Source of the DNA: Catenibacillus sp964565805
Lineage (GTDB): Bacteria; Bacillota; Clostridia; Lachnospirales; Lachnospiraceae
NCBI GenBank assembly: GCA_964565805.1
Contig: CAZMGH010000009.1
Span: 1-64,000, forward strand
Length of the DNA stretch: 64,000 nt
Direction: 5' to 3'
Shown one piece after another: positions 1 to 7,945 of this stretch. Position 1 is the stretch's first letter, and the number at the start of each line of letters is the position of its first letter. The notes under the pieces were generated by a model. It worked only from the letters and a program-made list of their open reading frames with translations. It had not been told where the DNA came from and made no database searches. Both the position numbers and the translations under genes were made by a program.

Positions 1-1313
1 TGGTATTTAAGCCGGCAGGCTATGCTCTCTGGGAAAATATCCAGCATGAGCTGGACCGCCGTTTTAAAGCAACCGGTGTGGAAAATGTATACCTGCCTCT
101 GTTTATCCCTGAAGGTCTGCTTCAGAAGGAAAAGGATCATGTGGAAGGCTTTGCCCCTGAGGTAGCATGGGTGACTCATGGCGGACTGGAAGAACTGCCT
201 GAGCGCATGTGTGTGCGTCCTACATCTGAGACACTGTTTTGCGATTTTTATGCTAAGGAAATCCAGTCTTACAGAGATCTGCCAAAGATCTACAATCAGT
301 GGTGCTCAGTTGTCCGCTGGGAGAAAGAGACCCGTCCTTTCCTACGCTCAAGAGAGTTTTTATGGCAGGAAGGGCATACTGCCCATGCCACAGCTGAGGA
401 AGCTCAGGAGAGAACGGAGCAGATGCTCCACCTGTATGCAGACTTCTGTGAGGAAGTTCTGGCGATCCCTGTGATCCGGGGCCGGAAAACAGATAAGGAA
501 AAGTTTGCCGGCGCGGAAGCTACTTATACTATTGAAGCTTTAATGCATGACGGAAAAGCCCTTCAGTCCGGGACAAGCCATAACTTTGGGGATGGTTTTG
601 CCAAAGCCTTTGGTATCCAGTATACAGATAAAGACAATAAGCTTCAGTATGTTCACCAGACTTCCTGGGGAATGACGACCCGTCTGATCGGCGCTATTAT
701 TATGGTTCACGGAGACAACAACGGTCTTGTGCTTCCTCCAAGGATCGCGCCGGTACAGGTGATGATTGTTCCCATTGCCCAGCATAAGGAAGGGGTATTA
801 GATAAGGCTTATGAATTAAAGAACCGTTTATCTGATTTTAAGGTAAAAGTGGATGATTCTGAAAAGAGTCCCGGATGGAAGTTCGCTGAAGCAGAGATGC
901 GGGGAATTCCTGTGCGTATTGAGATCGGTCCTAAGGATATTGAAGCGAACCAGGCTGTTATCGTCCGCCGGGATAACCGGGAAAAACAGGTTGTATCTCT
1001 GGATACTCTGGAAGAAAGCGTTGCCAATACTCTGGAAACTATGCAGAAGGAAATGCTGGAGCGGGCAAGAGCTCATCGGGACAGCCATACTTGTACGGCA
1101 GCCAACTATGAAGAATTTAAAGATATGATTGCCAATAAGCCAGGCTTTGTAAAGGCTATGTGGTGCGGTGACCAGGCATGTGAGGATAAGATCAAGGAAG
1201 AAACCACAGCAACCTCCAGATGTATGCCCTTTAAGCAGGAGCATATCTCTGATGTGTGCGTATGCTGCGGACGTCCTGCAAAGGCCATGGTTTACTGGGG
1301 CAAGGCTTATTAA
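1..1313 (+). CDS. proS: Prolyl-tRNA synthetase, archaeal/eukaryote-like type (5' end missing)
   Basis: Charges tRNA-Pro with proline in the cytoplasm. The reading frame is open from base 3, so the start lies upstream of the window; about 437 codons are visible, beginning inside the class II catalytic domain (FKPAGYALWENIQ). Class II motif 2 is seen as the VVRWEKETRPFLRSREFLWQ segment. There is no large editing insertion between motifs 2 and 3. The C-terminal part carries an anticodon-binding domain and an extra cysteine-containing domain (CGDQAC, then CVCCGRP) ending in Ala-Tyr, all features of the archaeal/eukaryote-like ProRS found in many Clostridia rather than the bacterial type with the INS domain. 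No upstream neighbour can be seen. Confidence 0.95.
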   Translation, partial: VFKPAGYALWENIQHELDRRFKATGVENVYLPLFIPEGLLQKEKDHVEGFAPEVAWVTHGGLEELPERMCVRPTSETLFCDFYAKEIQSYRDLPKIYNQWCSVVRWEKETRPFLRSREFLWQEGHTAHATAEEAQERTEQMLHLYADFCEEVLAIPVIRGRKTDKEKFAGAEATYTIEALMHDGKALQSGTSHNFGDGFAKAFGIQYTDKDNKLQYVHQTSWGMTTRLIGAIIMVHGDNNGLVLPPRIAPVQVMIVPIAQHKEGVLDKAYELKNRLSDFKVKVDDSEKSPGWKFAEAEMRGIPVRIEIGPKDIEANQAVIVRRDNREKQVVSLDTLEESVANTLETMQKEMLERARAHRDSHTCTAANYEEFKDMIANKPGFVKAMWCGDQACEDKIKEETTATSRCMPFKQEHISDVCVCCGRPAKAMVYWGKAY

Positions 1314-1333
1314 GGCTGTTTTATTATTATGGG

Positions 1334-1383
1334 ATTGACTGCCGGGAGGACGAATGGCTTGCGGAAACCTTCTGGCAGTCAAT
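1334..1383. other. Long-stem inverted repeat after proS
   Basis: ATTGACTGCC (1334-1343) is perfectly repeated in reverse complement as GGCAGTCAAT (1374-1383), with further partial pairing inside the 30-base loop. It sits between the convergent ends of proS and uvrB. No T-tract follows on either strand, so it is not a classical intrinsic terminator; it may still act as a 3' stabilising or weak bidirectional termination hairpin. Confidence 0.45.
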
Positions 1384-1523
1384 TCCAACGCGCTAAATCA
1401 GTTGGCCGCGGGTCTTCCGTTGAAACGTATCAAGAGACGGACTTTATCGACCGGCGGCCATTGGCGGCAATCCTTCCGGTATGAAAGGGCTGATCACCTG
1501 TCTGGAACAATGGGAGGATGCGC

Positions 1524-3509
1524 CTATTCAAAATCATTTAAATACTTTTTCACTTCAAGCATTTCATCACGCAGCTGGGCGGCCAGCTCGAAGTTTAAAT
1601 CCGCGGCAGCGGAATGCATCTTTTTGGTCAGTTTTGCCGCCAGCTCTTTTAATTCCTTCTTTGTCATAGATTCCAGATCTTTAGACAATTCTTCCTCATC
1701 CTTATCCGCGGCCTTGGAAATACTGATTAGATCTCGGACGGCCTTTTTGATGGTTTGAGGCGTAATGCCATGCTCTTCATTATATTTTTGCTGGATCGAC
1801 CGGCGGCGGTTGGTTTCACTGATGGCTTTATCCATAGATTCTGTAATGGTATCCGCATACATGATCACATGACCGTCGGTATTTCGGGCAGCCCGGCCAA
1901 TGGTCTGGATCAGCGAAGTTTCTGAACGGAGGAAGCCTTCTTTGTCCGCGTCCAGGATGGCCACTAAAGTAATTTCAGGAATGTCCAGACCTTCCCTGAG
2001 AAGGTTGATACCTACCAGCACATCAAAAACATTCATACGCAGATCCCGGACGATTTCGGTACGTTCCAGGGTATCAATATCCGAATGAAGGTACTTAACC
2101 CGGATTCCCAGCTCCTTCATATAATCTGTCAGATCCTCGGCCATACGCTTGGTCAAAGTAGTAATAAGGACTTTATTGCCTTTGGCAGTTTCTTTATTAA
2201 CCTCAGAAACAAGCTCGTCAATTTGTCCTTCCACCGGACGGACGCTGACCTCGGGATCCAGAAGACCTGTGGGCCGGATGATCTGCTCAGCCCGCGAAAG
2301 CTCATGCGCCTGTTCATAAACGCTGGGAGTGGCAGATACAAAAAGCATCTGGTCGATCTTGGATTCAAATTCTTCAAAGTTTAATGGCCGGTTATCCTTG
2401 GCAGAGGGCAGCCGGAAGCCATAATCTACCAGGGTCGTCTTTCGGGACTGATCCCCGGCGTACATGCCCCGGACCTGGGGAATGGTCATATGGGACTCAT
2501 CCACGATAATAAGAAAATCGTCAGGAAAGTAGTCGATCAGGGTGTAGGGAGGCTGCCCCGGTTTTAAACCTGCCAGATGCATGGAATAATTTTCAATGCC
2601 GGAGCAAAACCCTGTTTCCCGCATCATTTCAATATCAAAATTTGTTCGTTCGGAAATCCGCTGTGCCTCCAGCAGCTTATCCTCACTTTTAAAATATTTT
2701 ACCCGCTCCGCAAGCTCTGCCTCAATATCTTTAATGGCCCGTTCCATTTGCTCCGGCGGAACAACATAATGGGAAGCAGGGTAAATGGCAGTGTGTTTTA
2801 AATAGGCCTTGACCTCTCCGGTGAGAGGGTCAAATTCGCCAATACGGTCCACTTCATCCCCGAAAAATTCCACCCGAACGGCGGTATCTGTGGCAGCCGC
2901 CGGAAAAATCTCTACCACATCGCCATGGACCCGGAAGGTTCCCCGCTTAAAATCCATGTCATTTCGGGTATACTGAAGATCGATCAGCTTTCGGATCACC
3001 TCATCCCGGTCTTTGATCATGCCCGGTCGCAGGGAGATAACCATTTTTTTGTAGTCGATAGGACTTCCTAAGCCGTAAATACAGGATACGGATGACACAA
3101 TGATCACGTCGCTCCGCTCAGACAGGGCGGCTGTCGCAGAGTGGCGCAGTTTGTCGATCTCGTCATTAATAGCGGAGTCTTTTTCAATATACGTGTCTGA
3201 TGACGGCACATAAGCTTCCGGCTGATAGTAATCATAATAGGAGACAAAATATTCCACAGCGTTATTTGGGAAAAATTCCTTAAATTCCCCGTACAGCTGC
3301 GCTGCCAGTGTTTTGTTGTGGGCCAGGATGAGCGTCGGCTTGTTCAGCTGGGCGATCACATTGGCCATAGTAAATGTTTTTCCTGAGCCGGTAACGCCCA
3401 GCAAAGTTTCAAATTGATTGCCCTCTTTAAACCCTTTCACAAGCTTTTCAATGGCCTGCGGCTGGTCGCCGGTGGGCTGATACGGGGCCTTTAAAACGAA
3501 TTTATCCAT
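1524..3509 (-). CDS. uvrB: UvrABC excinuclease subunit B
   Basis: DNA damage-recognition helicase-like subunit of nucleotide excision repair; it receives damaged DNA from UvrA and recruits UvrC. The 661-residue length is normal. Visible features are the Walker A motif GVTGSGKT near residue 40, the DNA-binding beta-hairpin region (YYDYYQPEAYVP, about residues 92-103), the DESH Walker B box, helicase motifs V and VI (LLREGLDIPE, QTIGRAARN) and a C-terminal UvrC-binding UVR motif (about 620-660). The start has a GGAGAAG ribosome site just upstream. It stands alone: the next gene on the same strand lies 199 bases upstream and is unrelated. Confidence 0.97.
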   Translation of the reverse strand: MDKFVLKAPYQPTGDQPQAIEKLVKGFKEGNQFETLLGVTGSGKTFTMANVIAQLNKPTLILAHNKTLAAQLYGEFKEFFPNNAVEYFVSYYDYYQPEAYVPSSDTYIEKDSAINDEIDKLRHSATAALSERSDVIIVSSVSCIYGLGSPIDYKKMVISLRPGMIKDRDEVIRKLIDLQYTRNDMDFKRGTFRVHGDVVEIFPAAATDTAVRVEFFGDEVDRIGEFDPLTGEVKAYLKHTAIYPASHYVVPPEQMERAIKDIEAELAERVKYFKSEDKLLEAQRISERTNFDIEMMRETGFCSGIENYSMHLAGLKPGQPPYTLIDYFPDDFLIIVDESHMTIPQVRGMYAGDQSRKTTLVDYGFRLPSAKDNRPLNFEEFESKIDQMLFVSATPSVYEQAHELSRAEQIIRPTGLLDPEVSVRPVEGQIDELVSEVNKETAKGNKVLITTLTKRMAEDLTDYMKELGIRVKYLHSDIDTLERTEIVRDLRMNVFDVLVGINLLREGLDIPEITLVAILDADKEGFLRSETSLIQTIGRAARNTDGHVIMYADTITESMDKAISETNRRRSIQQKYNEEHGITPQTIKKAVRDLISISKAADKDEEELSKDLESMTKKELKELAAKLTKKMHSAAADLNFELAAQLRDEMLEVKKYLNDFE

Positions 3510-3571
3510 AGCAAAATCTTCTCCTTAGCTTTGCCCGTCTTTTCAGGGCATAATGATACTGCCTTATATTG

Positions 3572-3600
3572 GACTTTTCACCATTTGTTCACGAAAAGTC
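3572..3600. promoter_or_regulatory. Inverted repeat upstream of uvrB
   Basis: GACTTTTC (3572-3579) and GAAAAGTC (3593-3600) form an 8-bp inverted repeat with a 13-base spacer about 65 bases ahead of the uvrB start. It does not match the Gram-positive LexA box I know (CGAAC-N4-GTTCG), so a link to SOS control is not claimed. The rest of the 199-base gap is AT-rich with no other clear signal. Confidence 0.3.
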
Positions 3601-3708
3601 ACAAAATATTAGTTGCAACGTAATGTAAAGCATTGACGCGAATACACTCTCTATGCTTTTATTGTTTGTCTATAAGATTTAGATAAAATCTCACCTGCGA
3701 TTACTATA

Positions 3709-4257
3709 TTAGCTTTCTTCTCTTAATTTCCCTAACACAACCTCGCCTTTGCGTTGTATTCTATCTCTTCTTGTCATTTTTAAATAATCATCTATAGTCT
3801 CCAGCCAGTCTTTCATATACATAGGCTCATGGTTTAATGCATGCACCTCCGCAATATCCAAATAAGCGGAAACAATTTTATTTAATGCATCCAATTCATC
3901 TTTATTCAAATAATTTTTTGCTACTTCTACATCTGCTTTTTTTATAGATTTCCCCTGCCAGGAAGTTAATCCCATATATTCTTTCAAAATATTCGTTGCC
4001 CATATTCTAAACTGAGTACCACGCAAAGATTTTACTCTATATCCCACAGATATAATCACGTCCAGATTATAGTAATCCACTTGGTAGGTTTTTCCATCAT
4101 CGGCAGTATGGGCAAATTTTGCCCATACGGATTCTTTTTTCAATTCTCCCTCTTTAAAGATATTGCGTATATGCTTTCCTATAACACTTCTGTCTCTTTG
4201 AAACACTTCTGCCATCTGTTCTATCGAAAGCCATACCGTATCATTTACAAAAGTCAC
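3709..4257 (-). pseudogene. RhuM-family protein, internally deleted and 5'/3' truncated
   Basis: The 182-codon frame matches the RhuM ('virulence protein RhuM') family, whose function is not established. Residues 6-95 contain the conserved N-terminal block (DTVWLSIEQMAEVFQRD, HIRNIF, YNLDVIISVGYRVKS, RGTQFRIWAT). At residues 95-96 the sequence jumps directly to the C-terminal block (GLTSWQGKS, VAKNYLNKDELDALNKIV, MYMKDW), so roughly 100 residues that normally lie between are absent without loss of frame. The 5' end also looks damaged: the first possible start is a GTG with no good ribosome site, and homologous-looking sequence just upstream is cut by a TAA. The tail is shorter than usual. Its composition is clearly more AT-rich than its neighbours, suggesting acquired DNA. 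Probably a non-functional remnant. Confidence 0.7.
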
Positions 4258-4322
4258 AAAATCATTTTATCCGCCTGGTATCACCCAGTCTGTTTCGTCC
4301 TATTCTATCCACAAAATCTGTA

Positions 4323-5108
4323 CTAAACAACACGAAAAAACCTTTCATACACCCGGTCTCCCGGTCCGATCTCTCCAACAAGCAGAGGGGCCTCAGGATG
4401 GTAGAGGGCGGTGTTTTTGCTGACTAAAGCTTCGTTATAGTTGGCATAACAGTAACGGCACTGGTGGGGGCAGGAATTATACACGCCAATATCCACACTG
4501 GCGGCGCAGGTGGACAGTGTGATCTCACAGGCCTGGGCAATGCCCTGAAACTCTTTGGCCAGGGTTATCATTTCTCCGGGGCCAAGGGGAGCCAGGGCAA
4601 GGCTTTTTTCATGACGGGCCGTGTTCCGGTAGCTGTCAATAAAGCTGATGACACATTTTTTAGTATATCCCTTTAGCGCCTTGGCCAGTCGTTCAAAAGC
4701 TTTCGTGTGATAGGAAATCGTATATTTGGGATTAAGCAGGATGGGATCGTAGCGCCAGATCACTCGGTCCGGGCCGATAGCCTCAGACAGGGCGCAAAAG
4801 GCAGGCAGGATCACATCCTTTTTTGATGACATATAAGGTTCAATATCCGGGCCGTAGGGGGTCAGGGTAAATTGGAAATAATACATATAATCTTTTAATT
4901 CCTCCAGATGCGGGAGCATAGGGGCCGGATTCCTTGTCCAGAACACTATGCCGTCAATGACCTGGGGAGACAGCCGGATCCGGCTGATCTGGTGAAAATT
5001 TACCGGGTTTCTTACAAGGACATACCCTTCACGGATCCGGTTAAAAAACCAGGGCGCGTAAAATGCCGGAATGTCTGTCCGGCGGCTGACACTAAGGATC
5101 ATAAGCAT
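4323..5108 (-). CDS. DUF1848 family protein (short form)
   Basis: Function unknown. The protein (261 residues) opens with the family signature ILSVSRRTDIPAFY and carries VFWTRNP, YYFQFTLTPYG and VIWRYDPILL blocks; near the C-terminus C213-x3-C217-x2-C220 (CPHQCRYCYA) has the spacing of a radical-SAM [4Fe-4S] motif, unusually placed at the end. As I know the family, most members are about 300 residues and have a cysteine-containing segment between the 'STCAE' and 'SVDIGVYNSC' regions; here these are joined directly (residues 199-207), as if about 40 residues were deleted in frame. The start has AAGGAATTGG upstream; an ATG two codons further in is also possible. Likely still expressed, but function could be lost. 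Confidence 0.8.
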   Translation of the reverse strand: MLMILSVSRRTDIPAFYAPWFFNRIREGYVLVRNPVNFHQISRIRLSPQVIDGIVFWTRNPAPMLPHLEELKDYMYYFQFTLTPYGPDIEPYMSSKKDVILPAFCALSEAIGPDRVIWRYDPILLNPKYTISYHTKAFERLAKALKGYTKKCVISFIDSYRNTARHEKSLALAPLGPGEMITLAKEFQGIAQACEITLSTCAASVDIGVYNSCPHQCRYCYANYNEALVSKNTALYHPEAPLLVGEIGPGDRVYERFFRVV

Positions 5109-5238
5109 CCAATTCCTTTCGTAGGATGAACAGCAGTTGTGAGGTAACGATTCCGATGGCTTAATCGTTATGCTTTATGGCTATTATATCACCGGACAAG
5201 GGAAATGTATAGATACAACCGAATACTTGTTCTAATCC

Positions 5239-5258
5239 GATATTAGACGATATTAGAC
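5239..5258. repeat. 10-bp tandem duplication
   Basis: GATATTAGAC occurs twice head to tail (5239-5248 and 5249-5258) in the gap between the divergent DUF1848 and response-regulator genes, upstream of the promoter of the latter. It may be an operator half-site pair or a chance duplication. Confidence 0.35.
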
Positions 5259-5299
5259 AGAGGGCGTCCATAATTGACTTAAATTCCGCAATTTCTTTC

Positions 5300-5328
5300 T
5301 GTACACCCTTTGTATTTTTCGTTATAAT
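5300..5328 (+). promoter_or_regulatory. Sigma-A promoter for the two-component system
   Basis: TGTACA (5300-5305) and TATAAT (5323-5328) are separated by 17 bases and lie about 40 bases before the response-regulator start codon. The -10 box is perfect and the -35 box differs from TTGACA at two positions. Confidence 0.55.
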
Positions 5329-5369
5329 AAAATCGCAGGATTCCTCTTTAATCATTTGGAGGTAACAGT

Positions 5370-6041
5370 ATGTACAAAATTTTGATCATTGAAGACGATA
5401 CATCCATGGCCAAAGCCATGAAAAAGCACCTGGAGTCCTGGGGGAATACGGTAGAGTATGTGAAAGATTTTGCCCATGTGATCACAGAGTTTACCGCATT
5501 TGACCCCCATCTGGTCCTGGTGGATATTATGCTGCCTTTTTATAACGGCTACCACTGGTGCAGCGAGATCCGAAAGATCTCCAATGTTCCGGTGATCTTT
5601 ATTTCATCCGCATCAGATAATATGAATATTGTTATGGCCATGAATATGGGCGGGGATGATTTTATTGCCAAGCCCTTTGATTTAAATGTGCTGACAGCCA
5701 AGATCCAGGCCGTGCTGCGGCGCGCCTACGATATGGCCGGGAAAATTCCGGTACTGGAACATAAGGGGGCGATTTTAAACTTAAATGATACAACTCTTGT
5801 GTATCAGGACCAGAAGATCGATCTGAGCAAAAATGAATTTCGTATCCTTCAAACCTTAATGGAAAATAAGGGCAAGGTGGTGAGCCGGGATACATTAATG
5901 ATGCGTTTGTGGGAAAGCGATGTGTATGTGGAGGAAAACACACTGACAGTAAATATTGCCAGACTGCGGAAAAAACTGGATCAGGCCGGACTGACCGGAT
6001 TTATTACCACAAAGGTGGGCGGCGGCTATATCATCCAGTAG
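5370..6041 (+). CDS. OmpR/PhoB-family response regulator, BceR-like
   Basis: DNA-binding response regulator of 223 residues. The receiver domain has the acidic pair at E8-D9-D10, the phosphorylation site D52 in LVDIMLP, S80 in place of the conserved Thr/Ser, and K101 in AKPFD. A winged-helix Trans_reg_C domain follows (about 130-222: LSKNEFRILQTLMENKG, VEENTLTVNIARLRKKL). It is preceded by a GGAGGT ribosome site. It is followed 35 bases later by a kinase with no extracellular sensor and then by an ABC transporter, the arrangement of BceRS-BceAB antimicrobial-peptide detoxification modules; it probably activates the downstream transporter promoter. Confidence 0.92.
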   Translation: MYKILIIEDDTSMAKAMKKHLESWGNTVEYVKDFAHVITEFTAFDPHLVLVDIMLPFYNGYHWCSEIRKISNVPVIFISSASDNMNIVMAMNMGGDDFIAKPFDLNVLTAKIQAVLRRAYDMAGKIPVLEHKGAILNLNDTTLVYQDQKIDLSKNEFRILQTLMENKGKVVSRDTLMMRLWESDVYVEENTLTVNIARLRKKLDQAGLTGFITTKVGGGYIIQ

Positions 6042-6076
6042 GCGGCTGCCAAGCTGACCGGAAGGAGAGTGAAACT

Positions 6077-7063
6077 ATGCTTTTGTGGAAGTATTTGCGC
6101 CAGTGCCGCCGGTGCTTGTGGGGGTTGGGGCTTTGCATCGGGATCTGTGCTATGATCTTTTTAATGGTCCGGGAACCATTGGAGGTGATCTGGTATCCGG
6201 CGGCTTTGTGCCTTATGGTGGGCATCGTGCTGTTTGTGTCGGGATTTCTGGCATTTTATAAAAGGCACAAGGAATTAAGCCGTATCCAGGATAGTATCGG
6301 GCTTTTATGGAATGACCTGCCGACACCCACAGACCCTAAGGAGGAGGATTACCAGCAGCTTTTAAAGGTTCTCGGAAGCCTTCGTGATGAGGAGTATGGG
6401 CGGTGGCAGACAAGTCAGGCAGAAACTGTCGATTACTATGCCACCTGGATTCATCAGATCAAAGCGCCGATCGCGGTGATGCGGGTTATTCTACAAAGCG
6501 AGGATACCCCGGCCAACCAGGAGCTTTTGTCTGAACTTTTCCGCATCGAGCAGTATGTGGAAATGGTGCTGTATTATGTGCGTCTGGATGAAAATGCTTC
6601 GGATCTGGTGATCGGGGAGTGCAGCCTGGATAAGATCATCCGCCAGGCCATCCGGAAATACGCCGGCCAGTTTATCCGGAGCCGGATCCGTTTGTCTTAC
6701 GAGGGAACGGATAAGACGGCGCTTACGGATGAAAAATGGCTGGGATTTATCCTGGAGCAGCTTTTATCCAATGCGGTGAAGTATACTGAGAAGGGAAGTG
6801 TGACTATTTCAGTGGATGATGAAAATCATCTGATCGTAGAGGATACAGGAATCGGTATTGCGCCGGAGGATATGCCCCGGATTTTTGAAAAGGGCTTTAC
6901 CGGGTACAATGGCCGGTCAGAGAAAAAGTCTACCGGGCTGGGCCTGTACCTTTGCCGACGGTCTGCGAGAAAGCTGGGCCATAAAATTTCAGTGACATCC
7001 ACTGTAGGGAAGGGTTCCCGTTTTGTCATTGACTTAAACCACTATGATCTGAAGACTGAATAA
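6077..7063 (+). CDS. Intramembrane-sensing histidine kinase, BceS-like
   Basis: Sensor kinase of 328 residues. Two transmembrane helices (about 15-31 and 39-60) are separated by only a few residues, so there is no extracellular sensing domain; such kinases usually detect flux through a partner ABC transporter. The phosphoacceptor H126 lies in HQIKAPI; the N-box (LSNAVKY), G1 (DTGIGI) and G2 (GLGLYL) motifs form the HATPase domain. The start was placed at the ATG at 6077 because GGAGAG precedes it; the longer open frame upstream overlaps the response regulator in another frame. Same operon as the regulator. Confidence 0.9.
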   Translation: MLLWKYLRQCRRCLWGLGLCIGICAMIFLMVREPLEVIWYPAALCLMVGIVLFVSGFLAFYKRHKELSRIQDSIGLLWNDLPTPTDPKEEDYQQLLKVLGSLRDEEYGRWQTSQAETVDYYATWIHQIKAPIAVMRVILQSEDTPANQELLSELFRIEQYVEMVLYYVRLDENASDLVIGECSLDKIIRQAIRKYAGQFIRSRIRLSYEGTDKTALTDEKWLGFILEQLLSNAVKYTEKGSVTISVDDENHLIVEDTGIGIAPEDMPRIFEKGFTGYNGRSEKKSTGLGLYLCRRSARKLGHKISVTSTVGKGSRFVIDLNHYDLKTE

Positions 7064-7074
7064 CCTCTTACAAA

Positions 7075-7142
7075 ATTGTCACATTGTCATGCCGTATTGT
7101 CATGCTTTTCGATGGATGGCAATGCGGCTGTTTTGTTATGAT
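7075..7142 (+). promoter_or_regulatory. Probable response-regulator operator and promoter of the ABC transporter
   Basis: Three direct copies of ATTGTCA (7075-7081, 7083-7089, 7096-7102) lie upstream of a TATGAT -10 box (7137-7142). There is no good -35 box at the right distance, which fits a promoter that needs an activator bound upstream. The site is between the kinase gene and its partner transporter, so the regulator at 5370 is the natural candidate; this is an inference. Confidence 0.45.
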
Positions 7143-7180
7143 AGGTCCATGCTCAAAGAATATCAGGAGGTTTTAAGTAT

Positions 7181-7945
7181 ATGTCCATTTTAGAAGTTCA
7201 CAATCTGGAAAAAATTTATACGTCCCGCTTTGGAGGAAATCAGGTGCGGGCCCTGCACAATGTGTCATTAACTGTGGAAAGCGGAGAGTATGTGGCCATC
7301 ATGGGGGAGTCCGGATCCGGTAAGACGACCCTTTTAAATATTTTAGCCACACTGGATAAGCCCACCCGCGGGGAAGTAACTCTGGACGGAAAGCCGGTGT
7401 CAAAGATTCGAGAAAAGGATCTGTCCGCCTTCCGCCGGGATAACCTGGGATTTGTGTTTCAGGATTTTAATTTGTTAGATACTTTTTCCCTGGAGGATAA
7501 TATTTTGCTGCCTTTAGTATTGGCAGGGCAAAAATATGCCCAGATGGAAAAGGAGTTAAAGCCTTTGGCAGCAAAGCTTGGCATTGAGTCTTTGCTGAAA
7601 AAATATCCCTATGAGGTTTCCGGCGGCCAGAAGCAAAGGGCAGCAGTGGCCCGGGCCCTGATCACGCATCCTCGGCTGATCCTGGCAGATGAGCCTACCG
7701 GGGCTCTGGATTCCCGGTCTTCTGATGAGCTTTTGGATCTGTTTGCTTCCATTAACCGGGACGGCCAGACGATCCTTATGGTGACTCATTCGGTGAAGGC
7801 GGCCAGTCATGCGGGACGGATCCTGTTTATTAAGGACGGGGAATTGTTCCATCAGATTTACCGGGGAGAAAATACCAATGAAGCGCTGTATGAGAAGATT
7901 TCCCGCACATTAACCATGATCGCGACAGGTGGTGACAGACGATGA
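7181..7945 (+). CDS. ABC transporter ATPase, BceA-like
   Basis: Cytoplasmic ATPase (254 residues) of the MacB/LolD/BceA type. Walker A is GESGSGKTT (about 40-48), the Q-loop VFQDFNLLDT, the signature VSGGQKQRAAVARAL, Walker B LILADEPTGALDS and the H-loop VTHS. It starts after AGGAGG and its stop overlaps the permease start by 4 bases (ATGA), so the two are translationally coupled. With the permease at 7942 and the kinase at 6077 it should form a peptide-antibiotic sensing and resistance complex. Confidence 0.94.
   Translation: MSILEVHNLEKIYTSRFGGNQVRALHNVSLTVESGEYVAIMGESGSGKTTLLNILATLDKPTRGEVTLDGKPVSKIREKDLSAFRRDNLGFVFQDFNLLDTFSLEDNILLPLVLAGQKYAQMEKELKPLAAKLGIESLLKKYPYEVSGGQKQRAAVARALITHPRLILADEPTGALDSRSSDELLDLFASINRDGQTILMVTHSVKAASHAGRILFIKDGELFHQIYRGENTNEALYEKISRTLTMIATGGDRR

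Noticed and set aside
5219..5232. LexA-like sequence CGAATACTTGTTCT upstream of the response regulator
   Set aside because: Three mismatches to the Gram-positive SOS box and no link to DNA repair genes.
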